DNA of 64,000 nucleotides from Anas platyrhynchos (GCF_047663525.1 NC_092593.1:18005501-18069500), one strand, 5' to 3'. Shown: positions 1-40,428, numbered from the stretch's first letter. The notes: generated by a model not told the origin, from the letters alone. Made by a program: numbers and translations.

Positions 1-27905
<27,905 letters not shown>

Positions 27906-28200
27906 GGTGCGATGGAGCAGCGCTGTGAGGCGGCGGGCGGGGCCGCGGCGGCTGTTCTGGGCTCGGGGGCGAGGCGAGGGGAGGGGAGGCGAGCAAAGGG
28001 CCTGCCTCGGGGCCCTGTGAAGCTGCTGCCGCCCGCGGGACCGGCCTCGGAGCAACGCTGGGTGCTTGGGGCCCGGGGCGGCTGCCGCTTGCAGGAAGCG
28101 AGCAGAGGCAGGCGCTGGGGGCTGAGCGAGATCACGTTTTTCCTGCTAGCTCCGCAGCTTCGCGGGGTTTCTCAGAGCTGTGGTTTCGCCTTCGGTTCAA

Positions 28201-30070
28201 ACGCTGTGAGCGGGGTAACAGAGCTATACGTTGGAGAGGAAGGACCCTTGACACTGAAAGGATTTCTGTAGGAAAGCAGATAACGCCCACGCGGAGGTCC
28301 CAGAAGTGAATTGTCTTCAAACGCCAACGGCAAAGCTCTTAATGACATAATAACACCAGCATTTCAGGTTTCTACTCTTTGAACTTCTTTCTCTCGAGTT
28401 CTGGAAAGACTGATAAAAATGCAGTAAAGAATATTACATTCTTTAGTACTGGTTCTTGTCATAAAAGGTAGATCGTTGTGTAAGTCTGCAAAATGGAAGT
28501 TTAACAACAGAAGACAAAGTTTGCAACATAGTATCTAACGTGATGGAAATTCACAGCTTGCTTATTGCTAATTTTGTTGTACAGGTGAGCCCACGGTGGA
28601 CTGTTAAAAAGTAAAATTATAGTGAAGTGGCAGTCTTTCATATTAGATAGACTTTCAGAAGTCTTACAGGTCCATTTGAATACTCAGTATCTATCTAGTA
28701 CACTGTACCATTATGTGCCTGACTCACTAACAAGAAAAAACAAAAAACAGAAACCAGCCAACCCCCCTAAGGTAAATTTTCCTCTTCCCAGTGAGCAGGA
28801 ATCAAAACATGCATATAACCAGCCAATGTATGCTTTGTTTTCTATGTTCAAAGCATTTAAACGATGACCATCCTATGTCTCAAAGCGTAGCATGGTCAAG
28901 GTATAATCTCAGTCCTCTGGTAAAATGCACCCGAATACTCTCAAGCTTTTCTTAGCCAAGTTGCAGTTTAATAATATATTGAGAGATTATCTGCAAGCTT
29001 TTAGTGTTTCTCAGTGATTATTTTAAGAAGGAAAAGACCTCCACTGACAAAACATATGCCTAGCTTCTGCTAGCTCCAGTGGGTACAGAATTTTAAATAC
29101 CTTTGCAAATTTGGATTTATGTTTCTAAGACCAAAATGTCTTTAGTCTGCTGTGTTTCTGACTCTGGTCATACTAAGGAAGTTTATGGGACCACATTGTG
29201 TACCGAGAACCACCTGAATTTTCCATCAAGAGTAAAGATAGCAGAATATGCTTTCCATTTAATTGCAATGGTAGCTAGCATTTATTTTCTACACCTTGGA
29301 AGAATCTTAAGTTGCTCTTGTTTAATCAAAATATCAGTGATCCCAAAAATATTTGTAATGGTCGTGCTTCTGGGTGCTCTGTCGGATTGTCTTTTGGGAT
29401 AGCCTGAGACCTAAAAAGTGTTTCCAGCCAAATATTTCAAATTCCTTTCTACTATGAAGTTCTTTTGCAATCAGATGTGTTAATATGATGCCAAGAGATT
29501 AATTAAATGAATATTCAGCAGTGGCTGCTACACAATAAAAATTGAGAAACCATAGCTGTTCATCATACTGTATGCTGAACACAAAAGTATTCATTAAGAA
29601 TAAGGTTAAGTAAGTTGTATAACTAAGAAGAGCTACTTACTAGAAAGAACCAAAATGCAGCTTTCAGCCTTAAGGCTGGCTTCCCTAAACACTTGGTGGA
29701 CATGCCAGATGTGATATCTCTTTCAGGCTTCTAGCCTCAGTAGAACTCAAGGCTCTGATATTTAATTGAATCTTCCCTCCATAAATATCTGGAGAAGTCC
29801 AATAGGAAAAACAGAAAAAAATAAGCTCTGTTCTGCAGAACAACAACAACAAAATTGTTTGGGACTAAAATATATACAGTCTGTTTTACAGATGCAATAA
29901 TGTATTCCAGATGTCTCAACATGTGGCTACAGGAGACAAAGTGAGTGCTAGAAAAAGTTTTACACTAATTCCATAGCTCAATTCAAACATGCTGTGAGGA
30001 AGAGAAAGCAAAAATGCTGTTAGCACTGAAGAGTGTTCATGCTCCAATTGAGTGAAGTGTGTCTTTTGGT

Positions 30071-30125
<55 letters not shown>

Positions 30126-33100
30126 TTTTCTTCCCCCCCCCAGGAATTTCCTTTTTATGCTGAAATAGAATAAGGACAGTTCGGTAATTCATCATTACAA
30201 TGAGAGTACTGTGAAGAGAGTTAACTGTAAATCAGGAAAACAAATAAGAAAACAAAACAAAACAACTTGCTTCCTGTGGTTATTATCATTGGAACAGTCA
30301 TTTTGATGTGGCTAATAGCAGCTGTCGTTTAGTTCTTTCAAGTTTATGTATTTTTCTTTAAAAAATGAATTTCCTGGCAACTGAAAATTCTTGTCACATG
30401 CCCACAGAGCACAGTTGAATGGTTATAGTATCTCAAGTTTATGTTCTTTTTTTTTTTTTGTGTGCATTCAGAGGAAAAGAGTTTAAGAAAAAAGGGAAAG
30501 AAAATTGAAATATGATATTTAATTACAATTTTTTTTGTTTGTTTCTTTAACATGCTTATTTTTCCAGATACTTAACAAATAGACTGGAATACGGGAAGGA
30601 AGCTGTAGAATTAAGGTCCAAATATAGTTAATAAAGGAGAAAATATTGGGAACACTTTTGAATATAAAGTCACTGGAATTCTGGGTAGCACAGAGGATTC
30701 TAAATATGTGCATGAATGCACAGAATATGCAATTTTAGAAACTGCATATACACAACGAAGTCAAAGTATCTGGTGCAGTGGTACTGTTTCCATACATCTT
30801 AAAGAAGGTATAAGGTTCAGTTTTCTAGTAGAGTGAAGAAGTCAGTGGGGAGAGAATTAAAACAAACAAAAAAAATAGTTGTTGTACCATAAGCTGCATC
30901 TATGATACATTTACAATGTGTTTCCCATAAGATGGGATCCATAGCCTAACTCTGTAGACATAAATCTTACTCAAGGTGTAGAGGGGCATCACAACAGTGT
31001 CATCCTTCGTAGCATAAAAGTCAAGATCCCTTATGCACACCTGATTTTACACACATTAGATTTTAACAAGCTGTATGCAGTTTTGGTCCTTGACTGAAAA
31101 GGGTGAAAGAAGGATTAATGTTTCTGAGAGTGGATGAGGGCGTATCCCTGTATGTAATGCAGCAACGTGCTCCTGAGCAAGATTCTCTTAGGCAGTCACA
31201 CTTCCCTTCCTTTACTTGTACAGAGCAAATTGAAGCCCCCCTCATACAAGCAGAGGACCACAGGGAATGCAATCAAAATAATAACAGACAGCTGTTGCTT
31301 CATTGCCTGGGGACTCTGAAGAACATTTATTATTTAAAAGCAGTCTCAAGGCCACTCTCAAATTCCTAAATTTTTCTACAAATACACCACTCACAGCAAA
31401 AGGCCTTAGAAAGGCGAGATCTCTCCCTTACTAGAGTACAAAATTAAGATTAAAATATAAATAGCAATTCTCTGTAGCCTTGACTGCTGCAGCTATTCTG
31501 CTTTCTATCAGCCTGAAGACGTGAATAGCTATTGTCTAGTACAGACATTTTTTGAAGAAGTGAATGCTACTTATTTACATTTATACCATTAACTTAATTA
31601 CATCTAGTATGTACAAGAAATATTTGGCACGTACCTTGTGCTTGATTCCAAATGACCTTGTCATTTCAGGGTACTTAATTCCTAGTCCAGTTCTGCTAAA
31701 ACTTGTGTTTGGAACTTCTGAAGCTTGCTTAACTTCATCTGATTTCTGAAGAAAGGGTGTCTTTTGATTCATGCTCTAAATTGGGACTCAGAAAATTACA
31801 GTTTAAATATTTTTGTTGTGTTCCAAGCAACCTGCATAACTTTGAGAAAGTTATTTATATCCCTTCTGTTCATAAAAACATAATTTGTAAAAATGTGGAA
31901 AACAGTACTTACATAGATGACAAAGCCATCATCAGAAGATACTCAAGTACACTGGGGACAGACACAACAATTGGTAATTCAGGAATCCTGACCTTCAGAA
32001 TACAGAATATCCTGGACATAATGGAGTAAAACACATTAAAGACATTTTCTCAGTCTATAGAAATAAGAGTTAATTGTACCATTTCAGCCTGGACCGTATG
32101 GATCCAGCCGTGTATAACTGTACTTGGTATCAAACCACTCTATGCAAATTAGGTTAAACATACAACACATTTACATTCCTCCCTCCTTTCCCCCTTTTAA
32201 TCTCCAATGATATTTTGGATGCTCTGATAGTTTTTTTAAGAGCAAAGTTCAACTGAGTTTTAATAGTTTTAAATTGGGTTAATAGAAAAAGTATCTGTTA
32301 CTGTCAAAAAACTGTTCTAGGTGCAAAGTTGGGTATGATCAGTCCTGATGTGAAATTACAGAATATTGGTGCTTTATAGTACATTGGGAGGATTCCAGAC
32401 TACTACTGAAAATTGTAGGTGTATTTGAAAAACAAAGGAGACTCAAAGCAATACTAGTAATTCTTAGCCAAATTTATAGGTTCCAATTCTGATCCAACAC
32501 CTGTCGATTGGGGCATTTTAGTATAGATACCTGGCATGCTGCTATTATGGCAAAGGATGAAAAAGGAGTTTTGGGATTCATAAGAAGTAATAGGTGCATA
32601 CAAGCAACTGAGTCTGTTAAAGAGTTGCAGCTACTACTGTACTTACAAAAATGTGTCCTGGCCAACTGAGAGTATAAAAGAGTTTGGACTGCTAGAAACA
32701 CTGAGACCAGAATGAAGGCATAGGTTACTGAAATAACAGTAGTTCTGTTTAGTTCGTTTTAGTGCAACTGCAAGAGATGATGGGCACAATGGTTTTCAGA
32801 GGAAGAAGGAAGAAAAGAATACAACACAAATAAGAGTGATCCCAGGGCCATTTAAGGTGGTTTTACTTGGCAATCATATAAAACCTGAAGAAACTGGGTG
32901 GAAGAGTTTCCACTCTAAGAAAGTATATTGCACTTAGCATCTTTCAAAGCTGTCCTTCTGCTTTTGCTGAGAAACAAAATTTGATGCTAATGAGTACTGT
33001 TCAGTCTTGCTTCCACCTCTAGCTTTATCTTACAATATTTCTTTTTTAACTAAGGATAATGCAAAGTTCATACATCTCTTTTCAGGAAATCATTATGGAG

Positions 33101-33240
33101 AAAAAGTGACAAAACAAAACATTGGTTTTGTTTTATGATTCCAAACAAACCACTTCCAAGATCTCAGTGACACTAACATATTAGAATAAAATTAAAATAG
33201 GCAGAAGGGATATACACATTAAAAGTCAACAGAAAAGAAG
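28201..33240. other. Intergenic region, DPP4 promoter to GCG 3' end
   Basis: About 5 kb of AT-rich sequence with no recognised gene. It holds an (AT)n microsatellite followed by a T run (30076-30130). Small open frames (for example 29103-29402 and 31103-31369) show no homology I recognise. Confidence 0.6.
30076..30130. repeat. (AT)n microsatellite with adjoining T tract
   Basis: About 20 AT units followed by 12-14 T and a short C run. Expected to be polymorphic in length. Confidence 0.95.
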
Positions 33241-33699
33241 CTTGAAAAAATTTATTTAAGGCTATCATTTAATATCCTTAAAGCTTAGCCTTTTTATAAC
33301 AAAGGTTTCAACAGGGATATTCACTTCTCAGACATTTGCAACTGCCAGACCGTTAAAAATACCGCATATAATTGAAAATTGAATCATTGTATGTCAGCTT
33401 TTTAGAAAAATAATTTCATAAGTAAATATAAATGGAATTATTTCAGTCATAATAAATGGAAAATATGAAAATGTGGAACTTTCATAGTCTTAAAGCTATT
33501 AAGACAGCCATCCCTCAGACAACAGGCATTCCATATATATAGTCTTTTGGCAACACTAAACAACACTACAATTAATTCCTGGCATGCAAGGTGACATAGC
33601 TTTGTTACACTGAATGTAAATGACAATACAGATTTCAGAATCTCTTAATAACTGGCAGTTGATGAAGATCTTCATTTATCCCATTTTTATTCTACATTT
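33240..33699 (-). other. GCG: GCG 3' UTR (end approximate)
   Basis: Sequence after the stop codon. An AATAAA on the minus strand at 33256-33251 is a candidate polyadenylation signal. A closer AATAAA lies only about 15 bases past the stop. The true cleavage site is not certain. Confidence 0.45.
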
Positions 33700-33724
33700 T
33701 TACTGGTATTCTTCCAAAAGATCC
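33700..33724 (-). CDS. GCG: GCG last coding exon
   Basis: Starts after CCCCAG. Completes Arg, then encodes DLLEEYQ and stop TAA at 33702-33700. The same kind of tail (RDLLGEYQ) ends the chicken precursor. Confidence 0.92.
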
Positions 33725-36700
33725 CTGGGGAAAAGAAGAAAAAAAAAAAAGGCAATTAGAACATATTATAAATCTCCCAAGATTTATGAAATACCTGTCA
33801 AACATTTTTTCTTGTTAAGTTAGTAGATGTTAGTTCCACAAACCCCTCAATGCCTCTCTCTAATTACAATTAGAGACAACAATTACTCTGAAAGGAAAAT
33901 CTTTTTAATAGTCCCACATAGATGATTATCTTAAACTGTTTCAGTGCTTAACCACAAACAAACACAAAAATATGAAAAAGTTAGTCAAAAATGTGTTTGA
34001 ATGATAACTTCTACATTTTTTGAGACAGTATGTCTTGTATCAGATTTTCAAGATCAACTAGTGATTTTGGGTCCTTTAGGAGTCAAAAGACTAAAAGTAA
34101 TAAACTTTTGCAATGGATATCCAACATTTTAGAAAATCTTGCCATTCATAAGTGCCTCAAGTGAGCATTGTATTATTTTTTTGAAATCCTTTGCTAATGT
34201 TAGCAAATAATCCTAAAATATTAACTTGTTTGCAGAGCTCAGATAGAAAATGTTGCTTTTCCATCAGCAATTACCTATTTACAGGAAAATTAAAAAAGGG
34301 TTCTTAAGTTGTTAGCCATCAGGAACTCATAACCTTATTCCCTAATGTCAAGCCACAGTTTAAGGCAGTTTTATATCACAGTCTTTAAAGAATAATGAAC
34401 TTGGTGTCATTTTCCCAATAAACATTTCTGATTTTATAATGCCCATGGCAAAGGAGAATTTTATTTTTCAGTAATTTAATATGACCTCACTTCTGGTAAG
34501 TGGCAAAACTCCCCTGAAGTTAAATAGGAAATTATCAAATAGGTTCACCAGGTTCACCACTGATGCAAAATACAATTTGTATTTGGAATGGCTTCTGCTT
34601 ATCGTGTCTTATCATTGTTCAGCATGTCTGTAAAATAAAGTTTGTAACATGTTTACATGTATATCTCAATAGTTAAGAGAAAAATGAGCTGTATTTTCCC
34701 TACATGTGACAAATACATTTAAAACCCCAGTATATTAATATAAATATTATCAAAATTTAAGCACCTTTGGGTAACTTTTGTGTTAATCAGCCATTTTAGG
34801 AACTCTTTGGCAGCCATGTCATCCAGGATTTTGTTGATATCACTTGTGAAAGTGCCATCTGCGTATCTTCGGCCCATTTCTTCAGCTACAAGAGTTTTTT
34901 CTGGGAAACTTTAAAGGGAAGAAATTATGAAACAATTTTCAGATCAAAATAAACAAACTGTTTAAGAGGGCCTTATTACAGGGTCTTAATACATTTCCTG
35001 TGGTTTTAAGGAGTTAAAAGTTGAGCCAGATGTTATGGCCAAAGTATAGCACGAAGCACATCAGAACGTATTTTGAAGCATTATTTTAACAACAGAAGAA
35101 AGAATAAAAGTTTCTCTTTACCAGGCAGGACTCTTCATTTAGGTAAGTCTAGATTCCTCTCTATCATTTTTTTGAAAAAGCCATACATGCAAAACCATAA
35201 CTCAGTCTACACTAAGTAGACTAGGCATCAATAAAACTCACAGTAGATTTACTAAGAACATTTTTTAAAAAGAAATATCAGTACTAAAACATTATAGTCA
35301 AATTTTCAATCTTTTTTTGTTTGATTTACAAAGTCTTAGTTTTATACTTACAATTATATTTCATAAATGTTTAGACGGTAAAAGCAGCAATTTGGGAGGG
35401 TGTAAAATACCTGAATTACAATCATTATATGTATAAAATCTATTTTTTTTTTTTCCACAATTGAATTTTGTATTTGGAATCAGATCCTGATTCTTGCTCT
35501 CTTCCTTTTTTACCACTGGAAAACTGTTGTGCCAAGGGCCTTATTTAGAAAGCTTGTTTCAACCCATCAAATAAAGGGAGATTTTAATGGGTTCCAATAA
35601 GGTGTGCTGATACTGAAGCACACTATGCTCTGGGATCAGTGACAGACAGACTGTCTCTTTTCATTAATTGATTTTAGGGAAAGCTATATGCAAGTCTGAC
35701 TACAAATAATGCTAAATACTGGGAAGCAGGAGGCTGCTCTGTGTAATTGTCCATATAGGTTTCTAAGCTCAGTTCATTAGCTCAGTTGTAATCTCTTTCT
35801 TACAAATACTAAAAAACCCTATCTCTGTTCATGAAAAGTACAGAAAAAACAACTGCAGATCATTATGAAGTGGCACCAGCCTTTCCCTTATCTGTATAGC
35901 TGACCTCATTCATTTAACCCAGGAAATCACTAATTATTTTTTTCAGGAAATCATCATTATTTCCAAAATTTACTTTTACCTAATTAGACTTCCTTGACTA
36001 CAACACACAATCTTGTCTTACAGATGATATTTTATTGTCATTGTTATTTATTATCTTTATATAGAATGAAAGACTTACATAATACTTTACAGCTAGTAGA
36101 ATATATAATTATAGGATGAAATCCTTGCCCCGAAGAGCTTACAGTCTAAAGGCACATATAAATACAGAACAGTTAAAAAGTGGGCAGTGTCATTTGCATG
36201 GTGTAACTCCTAACCCTGCAGAGTAGGAACTATGATAAGACAGAAAGTGCCTGAAGGAGACTGAAGTTAAGGCTGTTGCAAGTGTAAGACTAACACAAAA
36301 AAGATACAAGATCATGAGTGAGCTAATGTAGTGAATAGGTTTTGAGAAATATGCAATATGGAGAGCAAGATAAGCATGAAAGAAAGCAGAGATGTAAGTA
36401 AATCAAAACTGTGGAGCTGTGAGTCCTGGAAACTGTAAACCACAGCAAAAGAAGTAGAAGTGTCTTAAAAATAAAAACAAGATATAGTTGTAGGAAATGA
36501 TGGTTACTTTGGCAGCAGCAGCTTGGGGAGAGTTTGTCAATCATAGGAAGAGGAAAAGAAGACATCAGTAACTGCTGGGAATAATCACCAGAGCACGGAC
36601 TACAGCTGTGGTGGCAGTGACATTGGCAAAAATTTAACCTTGGAAATACTGCAGAGTGAAAATTGACTGCAGAGGTTGGGAAAAACAAACAAACAACAAA

Positions 36701-39700
36701 AACAACAAAGGAATTTAAGATGACAGTGACTTGAATTATCTCAATCAATGAGAGCTGAGACTGTAAGCAATCTTGTGTGAAGTGGGAAAGGTGGTAAGTA
36801 GAGGAAGGTCTGGTTTAGTTTTAGATATGTAGACCTTAAGTATAACTTGACCTTTCAGAGTGTAACAGCATACTGAAATGGTTTGTTTCAATGTGTTTGA
36901 ACATAGTAACTTAAAATGGTAGTCTAACACCCACAGAATGTCTTCTATTACAAAAGGGAAACATGAAGTACAGCAAGAATCATCAAAAACACATCAAGAT
37001 TTCATCAGACTTGATTTCTAACCTCGAAAGCAAGGCAAAATTTAGTAATAGGAATGGATGGATTCTTACTCTCTTCTTCCTCGTCCATTCACTAACCAAG
37101 CAATGAATTCTTTGGCAGCTTGACCTTCCAAATAAGAGGTGATATCACTGGTGTAGGTGCCCTCAGCATGTCTCTCAAATTCAGCATGACGCTTGGAGAT
37201 TGCATTGCTGAAAGAAGAGCAGTACTGTAGGATCAGACTGTATTTTTTAACTTCTATTAATTTATATTCCCCACTAAACCAACATTTCTTATTAGAGAGA
37301 GGGGTTTTCTTTGCTTCTGAAATTACTCTTGCTATTTTTGTCTTTCAATTCTAAAAGCAATGCCTGTGCTATACAGTACAGTTTTGTGTAGAAATAACCG
37401 AACTAGTTCTAAACAAATCAAATTAGGTGCTGAAAGCTTAAAGAGCTGCATTGGAAAGGCTTTTTGCTAGACTAATTAGCTCTGCTCAACAAAATTTATA
37501 GTATTCTACAGATATACTTTTTGTTACCTCAATAAGACTACTCAATGAGCACTCACCTAAAACTTTCTTTAAGACTGTCCTCCTGTGTTCAGCACAAACA
37601 GCCAAACTGTTCAGATTTAACCCCTTTTAATATCAGTCTGCTGCACTTTGAATTGCTTTGTGGACACACATCATTCCAACCAAGTGATAATCTTGGAACA
37701 ATTTCAAACCTGATCATCTCCAGCTTAATAAAGAAAATAACCTCCCCCCCAACATGCTTTTTTCTCTGATATAGCAAAATTATGTCACACTGGCCCTTAG
37801 GAAAACAAACTATACTGAGAAGTAGACATATGTTGGCATATTTTTCCCAGATAAGTTCCCTTGAATTTCTATTTCAGAATTCGCTAATTTCTGCCCAATT
37901 TTCAGTGCCTCTAGCACTTTCTATTATATTTTGTCTTCCTGAGATTTCACCGTTCCTCCCAATTTGGTACCATCCGCATTTTCCATCAGCATGCTAACTC
38001 TAGTTTGGAACATTTTTGATGAAATGTTGATTTTGTTGATACATGTTTCACTGAAGCTCAAACATTATCACAGATTTTGTATTATATTGACAGTGTTTTG
38101 AATGGAAAGATCTTTGTGATCCAAGCTGCCCTCTCCGGATTTTCTAACAAAAGGTAAAATGAATATACGTATTTAAATCTATTTTGCAAAAACACTTAGT
38201 GTTTTGTAGTTATTGTTTGCTCCAAATTTTGAAAACCTCAAACCTTGTCCCAGAATCATTGTCAGGAAACAAAATTTTGACCTCCAGCAGGTCTTGTGTT
38301 CTCCTTTTCTGTTATGAGCAATTTGTATAAAATTTGACAGAATACTGAGGGCCAAACACTGTATCATGTTTTATCAGCCCCCCAAAAGTTGGTGCCTGGC
38401 AATTTACCTTTCCTTAGTATCTTAATTGGTTTTCTTTCCCTTAACACAACGATTTTTGGCAACCTTTTCTGTATTTGTATTTTTTTTTTTTTTTATTCTC
38501 TACTCTCCTTTATTACTTGGTATGTTCTTTGCTAAAATCTGTTGTTCTCATGCCATTGCATTCCCTGAAGCCATTGCACACAGCTATAGCACAGAGGTAC
38601 AGGAATAAATGCCAGACGCTTTCTTTCCTCATAAAAAATGGGTGCAGAAAAATTTCTTTTGATAGGTATTTCTTGTATTATGTTAACATTGTAGAGAATA
38701 CTAGTTTTCTTTCTTGTTTAACAGAAAATGAGGTTGACTTGTTTTTGAGTAATGAGTTGTGGCAACTAGAATACCTTGAGAGCTGGTCCGGGAATTTGTC
38801 ATTCTCTTTGTCCTCCTGTCCTTGTTGGCTGTAGTGGAATTCCAAAATCATTAGATCATTATTACCAGTACATTGCAGAGTATGCATGAGCATGATAATT
38901 GGTTATTATTTAAATATTATCATAAACAACCAAGACTGATGGATGAATATAAATACTTGCAGACTTACACATTTAAGGAAGAAATTCTTTACTATGAAGT
39001 TAGTGAGGCACTGGGACAGGTTGCCCAGAGAAGCTGTGGATGCCCCATCCCTGGAAGTGTTTAAGGCCAAGCTGGATGGGGCTTCGAACAACATGGTGTA
39101 GTGGGAGGTGTCCCTGTCCATGGGAAGGGGGTAGGAATTAAATGATCTTTAGGGTCCTTTCCAACCCAAACTATTCTATAATTCTATAATTTAAATTAAT
39201 ACAATATCTAGAAATTATTACTTTATATTTTAAAGGCTCCCACAGGGATTTAAATGGATTTTTTTATTCTGTGGACAGATCTTTTCTAGAACACAGGGCA
39301 TAGAATTACATGCTCTTACATTATCCTTGCTCTCAGCTTGTTAGCTTGTGTTTAAGCAAAGTGTATCTTTAAAAAGACACACCAATTTACACCTTAATGG
39401 TATATCTGTAATCCAGCAGTCAATAAGGATTAAACCTTAGCTCCCTTTTCACAAATGAAACTTCAGGATTAGAGTAACCATGGAAAGTTTTATTAAGGTC
39501 CAAAGGTGACATCTTTATATTATCTTTACTGACATGATTCATATTGAACTAAGTTGGTTCACTGAAACAATCTGTCCCAAAGAAGCTGATACAGTCTCAG
39601 TTTGGGTGGTACATCAGATACACTTGATTTATCCAAATCCTTTTGACTGATTTTGCATATAGCTCTCATTTCTAATAACATATTAATGATATATATAAAT

Positions 39701-40425
39701 TTTCCTTAAGCACATTAGTCATTTGATGGTTATACATGACCTGTGATGGGAAGCTGAAATCAAGAAACTGAATTCAAACAGGTACTAGATTTTTGGCTGT
39801 TTTCTGTATATGGAGATCTATAGCAATGTGAGCAAAAAGGCTTACCCATTTCTTTTAGTGCTCATTAACCACTGCACAAAATCCTGAGCTCGTCTGGTGT
39901 CCAAGTACTTGCTGTAATCACTGGTGAATGTACCTTGTGAATGACGCTTCACTTCATTCAGCTGTCTAGATTCATCTAATGGTTCAGACTGGGAAGCTTT
40001 GAAAGATCTGAGAAAAGTTTAGAACCTGTTAATAGACAATGATTATAGTACATTCTACACTGACTTTTCTTTTAACAATATCAATATAGTGGATTGGATA
40101 CGGCACAGTTACAAGGTCTTCTTGGATAACTAAGGCAGCTATTGTTTGAAGTAGCGAAACTTCTGTGCCTTACTTTGCAGGAATAGTAGATTCCTGCAAA
40201 GGATTGATAGAAATCCAATGGTAGATAAAGTACTTTGAATAATATATGTCACTGTATGTTTTGCTTTGAACTATAAGAAAACAAAGTTAAGGCCAAGGCT
40301 TTCTAGAAGTTGATCAACAGAATTTACCTTGATTTCTCCTCTGTATCCTGAAGAGGATTTTGCCAGCTGCCTTGAACTATCATTAAAAGGAGCCCAGCAA
40401 CAAAATAAACACTTTTCATTTTCAT
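33700..40425 (-). CDS. GCG: Proglucagon (glucagon, GLP-1, GLP-2 precursor)
   Basis: Secreted prohormone of pancreatic A cells, gut L cells and brain. It is cut by prohormone convertases at paired basic residues. Six coding exons on the minus strand join in frame to 206 residues: signal peptide and N-terminal peptide (exon 2), glucagon (exon 3), an extra avian spacer exon, GLP-1, GLP-2, and a short C-terminal tail RDLLEEYQ. Dibasic sites are visible before and after each hormone (VKR/HSQG, MST/KR, GRG/RR, MGRR/). Mammalian proglucagon is 180 residues. The difference comes mainly from the spacer exon and the longer tail, both also known in chicken. The first of two nearby Met codons was taken as the start. 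Position 1 of GLP-2 is Tyr instead of the usual His. It lies between DPP4 and FAP, the former being the enzyme that inactivates its products. Confidence 0.97.
34765..34908 (-). CDS. GCG: GCG exon for GLP-2, with Tyr at position 1
   Basis: 144 bases between TTAAAG and [20 protein letters not shown] precedes GLP-2 (34865-34767), which reads [20 protein letters not shown] and [13 protein letters not shown]. The first codon is TAC (Tyr) where GLP-2 normally has His. The rest is as in chicken. Ala2, the DPP4 cleavage point, is kept. The acceptor has a weak pyrimidine tract. Confidence 0.96.
34909..37069 (-). other. GCG: GCG intron between GLP-1 and GLP-2 exons
   Basis: 2.2 kb of non-coding sequence. 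An in-frame TAA stands right after the GLP-1 exon donor. AATAAA motifs on the minus strand near 36034-36052 could serve an alternative short transcript. An ancient-repeat-like segment lies at 36030-36165. Confidence 0.55.
37070..37207 (-). CDS. GCG: GCG exon for GLP-1
   Basis: 138 bases between TTTCAG and [18 protein letters not shown] precedes GLP-1(7-37) at 37170-37078, which reads [20 protein letters not shown] and [11 protein letters not shown], then RR. GRGRR allows either the Gly-extended or the amidated form. The Ala2 required for DPP4 cleavage is present. Reading past the donor gives GAG TAA, so intron retention would end the protein one residue after RR. Confidence 0.98.
38775..38828 (-). 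CDS. GCG: GCG avian spacer exon between glucagon and GLP-1
   Basis: 54 bases between CTACAG and GTATTC. Encodes [19 protein letters not shown] across its borders, the segment known from chicken proglucagon and absent in mammals. Starts and ends at phase 2, so inclusion or skipping both keep the frame. Acidic and Gln-rich with no dibasic site inside, so it lengthens the spacer without adding a hormone. A CR1 copy lies about 140 bases away in the preceding intron. Confidence 0.92.
38967..39192 (+). mobile_element. CR1 LINE 3' fragment (GCG intron)
   Basis: Typical CR1 3' end: 'gaagaaattctttactatga', 'gccccatccctggaagtgtt', 'gggtcctttccaaccc' and an ATTCTATA tail. Antisense to GCG, between the glucagon exon and the spacer exon. 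Moderately diverged. Confidence 0.9.
39846..40007 (-). CDS. GCG: GCG exon 3: glucagon
   Basis: 162 bases between TCTCAG and [26 protein letters not shown] then Arg precede glucagon (39943-39857), which reads [20 protein letters not shown] and DFVQWLMST, followed by the KR cleavage site. Residue 16 is Thr (ACC at 39898-39896) and residue 28 is Ser, as in duck glucagon. Chicken has Ser16. Confidence 0.98.
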
Positions 40426-40428
40426 TGC
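40328..40428 (-). CDS. GCG: GCG exon 2: signal peptide and N-terminal peptide
   Basis: 101 bases between TTACAG and GTAAAT, with the start codon at 40425-40423. Encodes [20 protein letters not shown], a typical signal peptide, then [12 protein letters not shown] and two bases of Arg. The rest of the N-terminal peptide (glicentin-related) is in exon 3. Confidence 0.96.
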
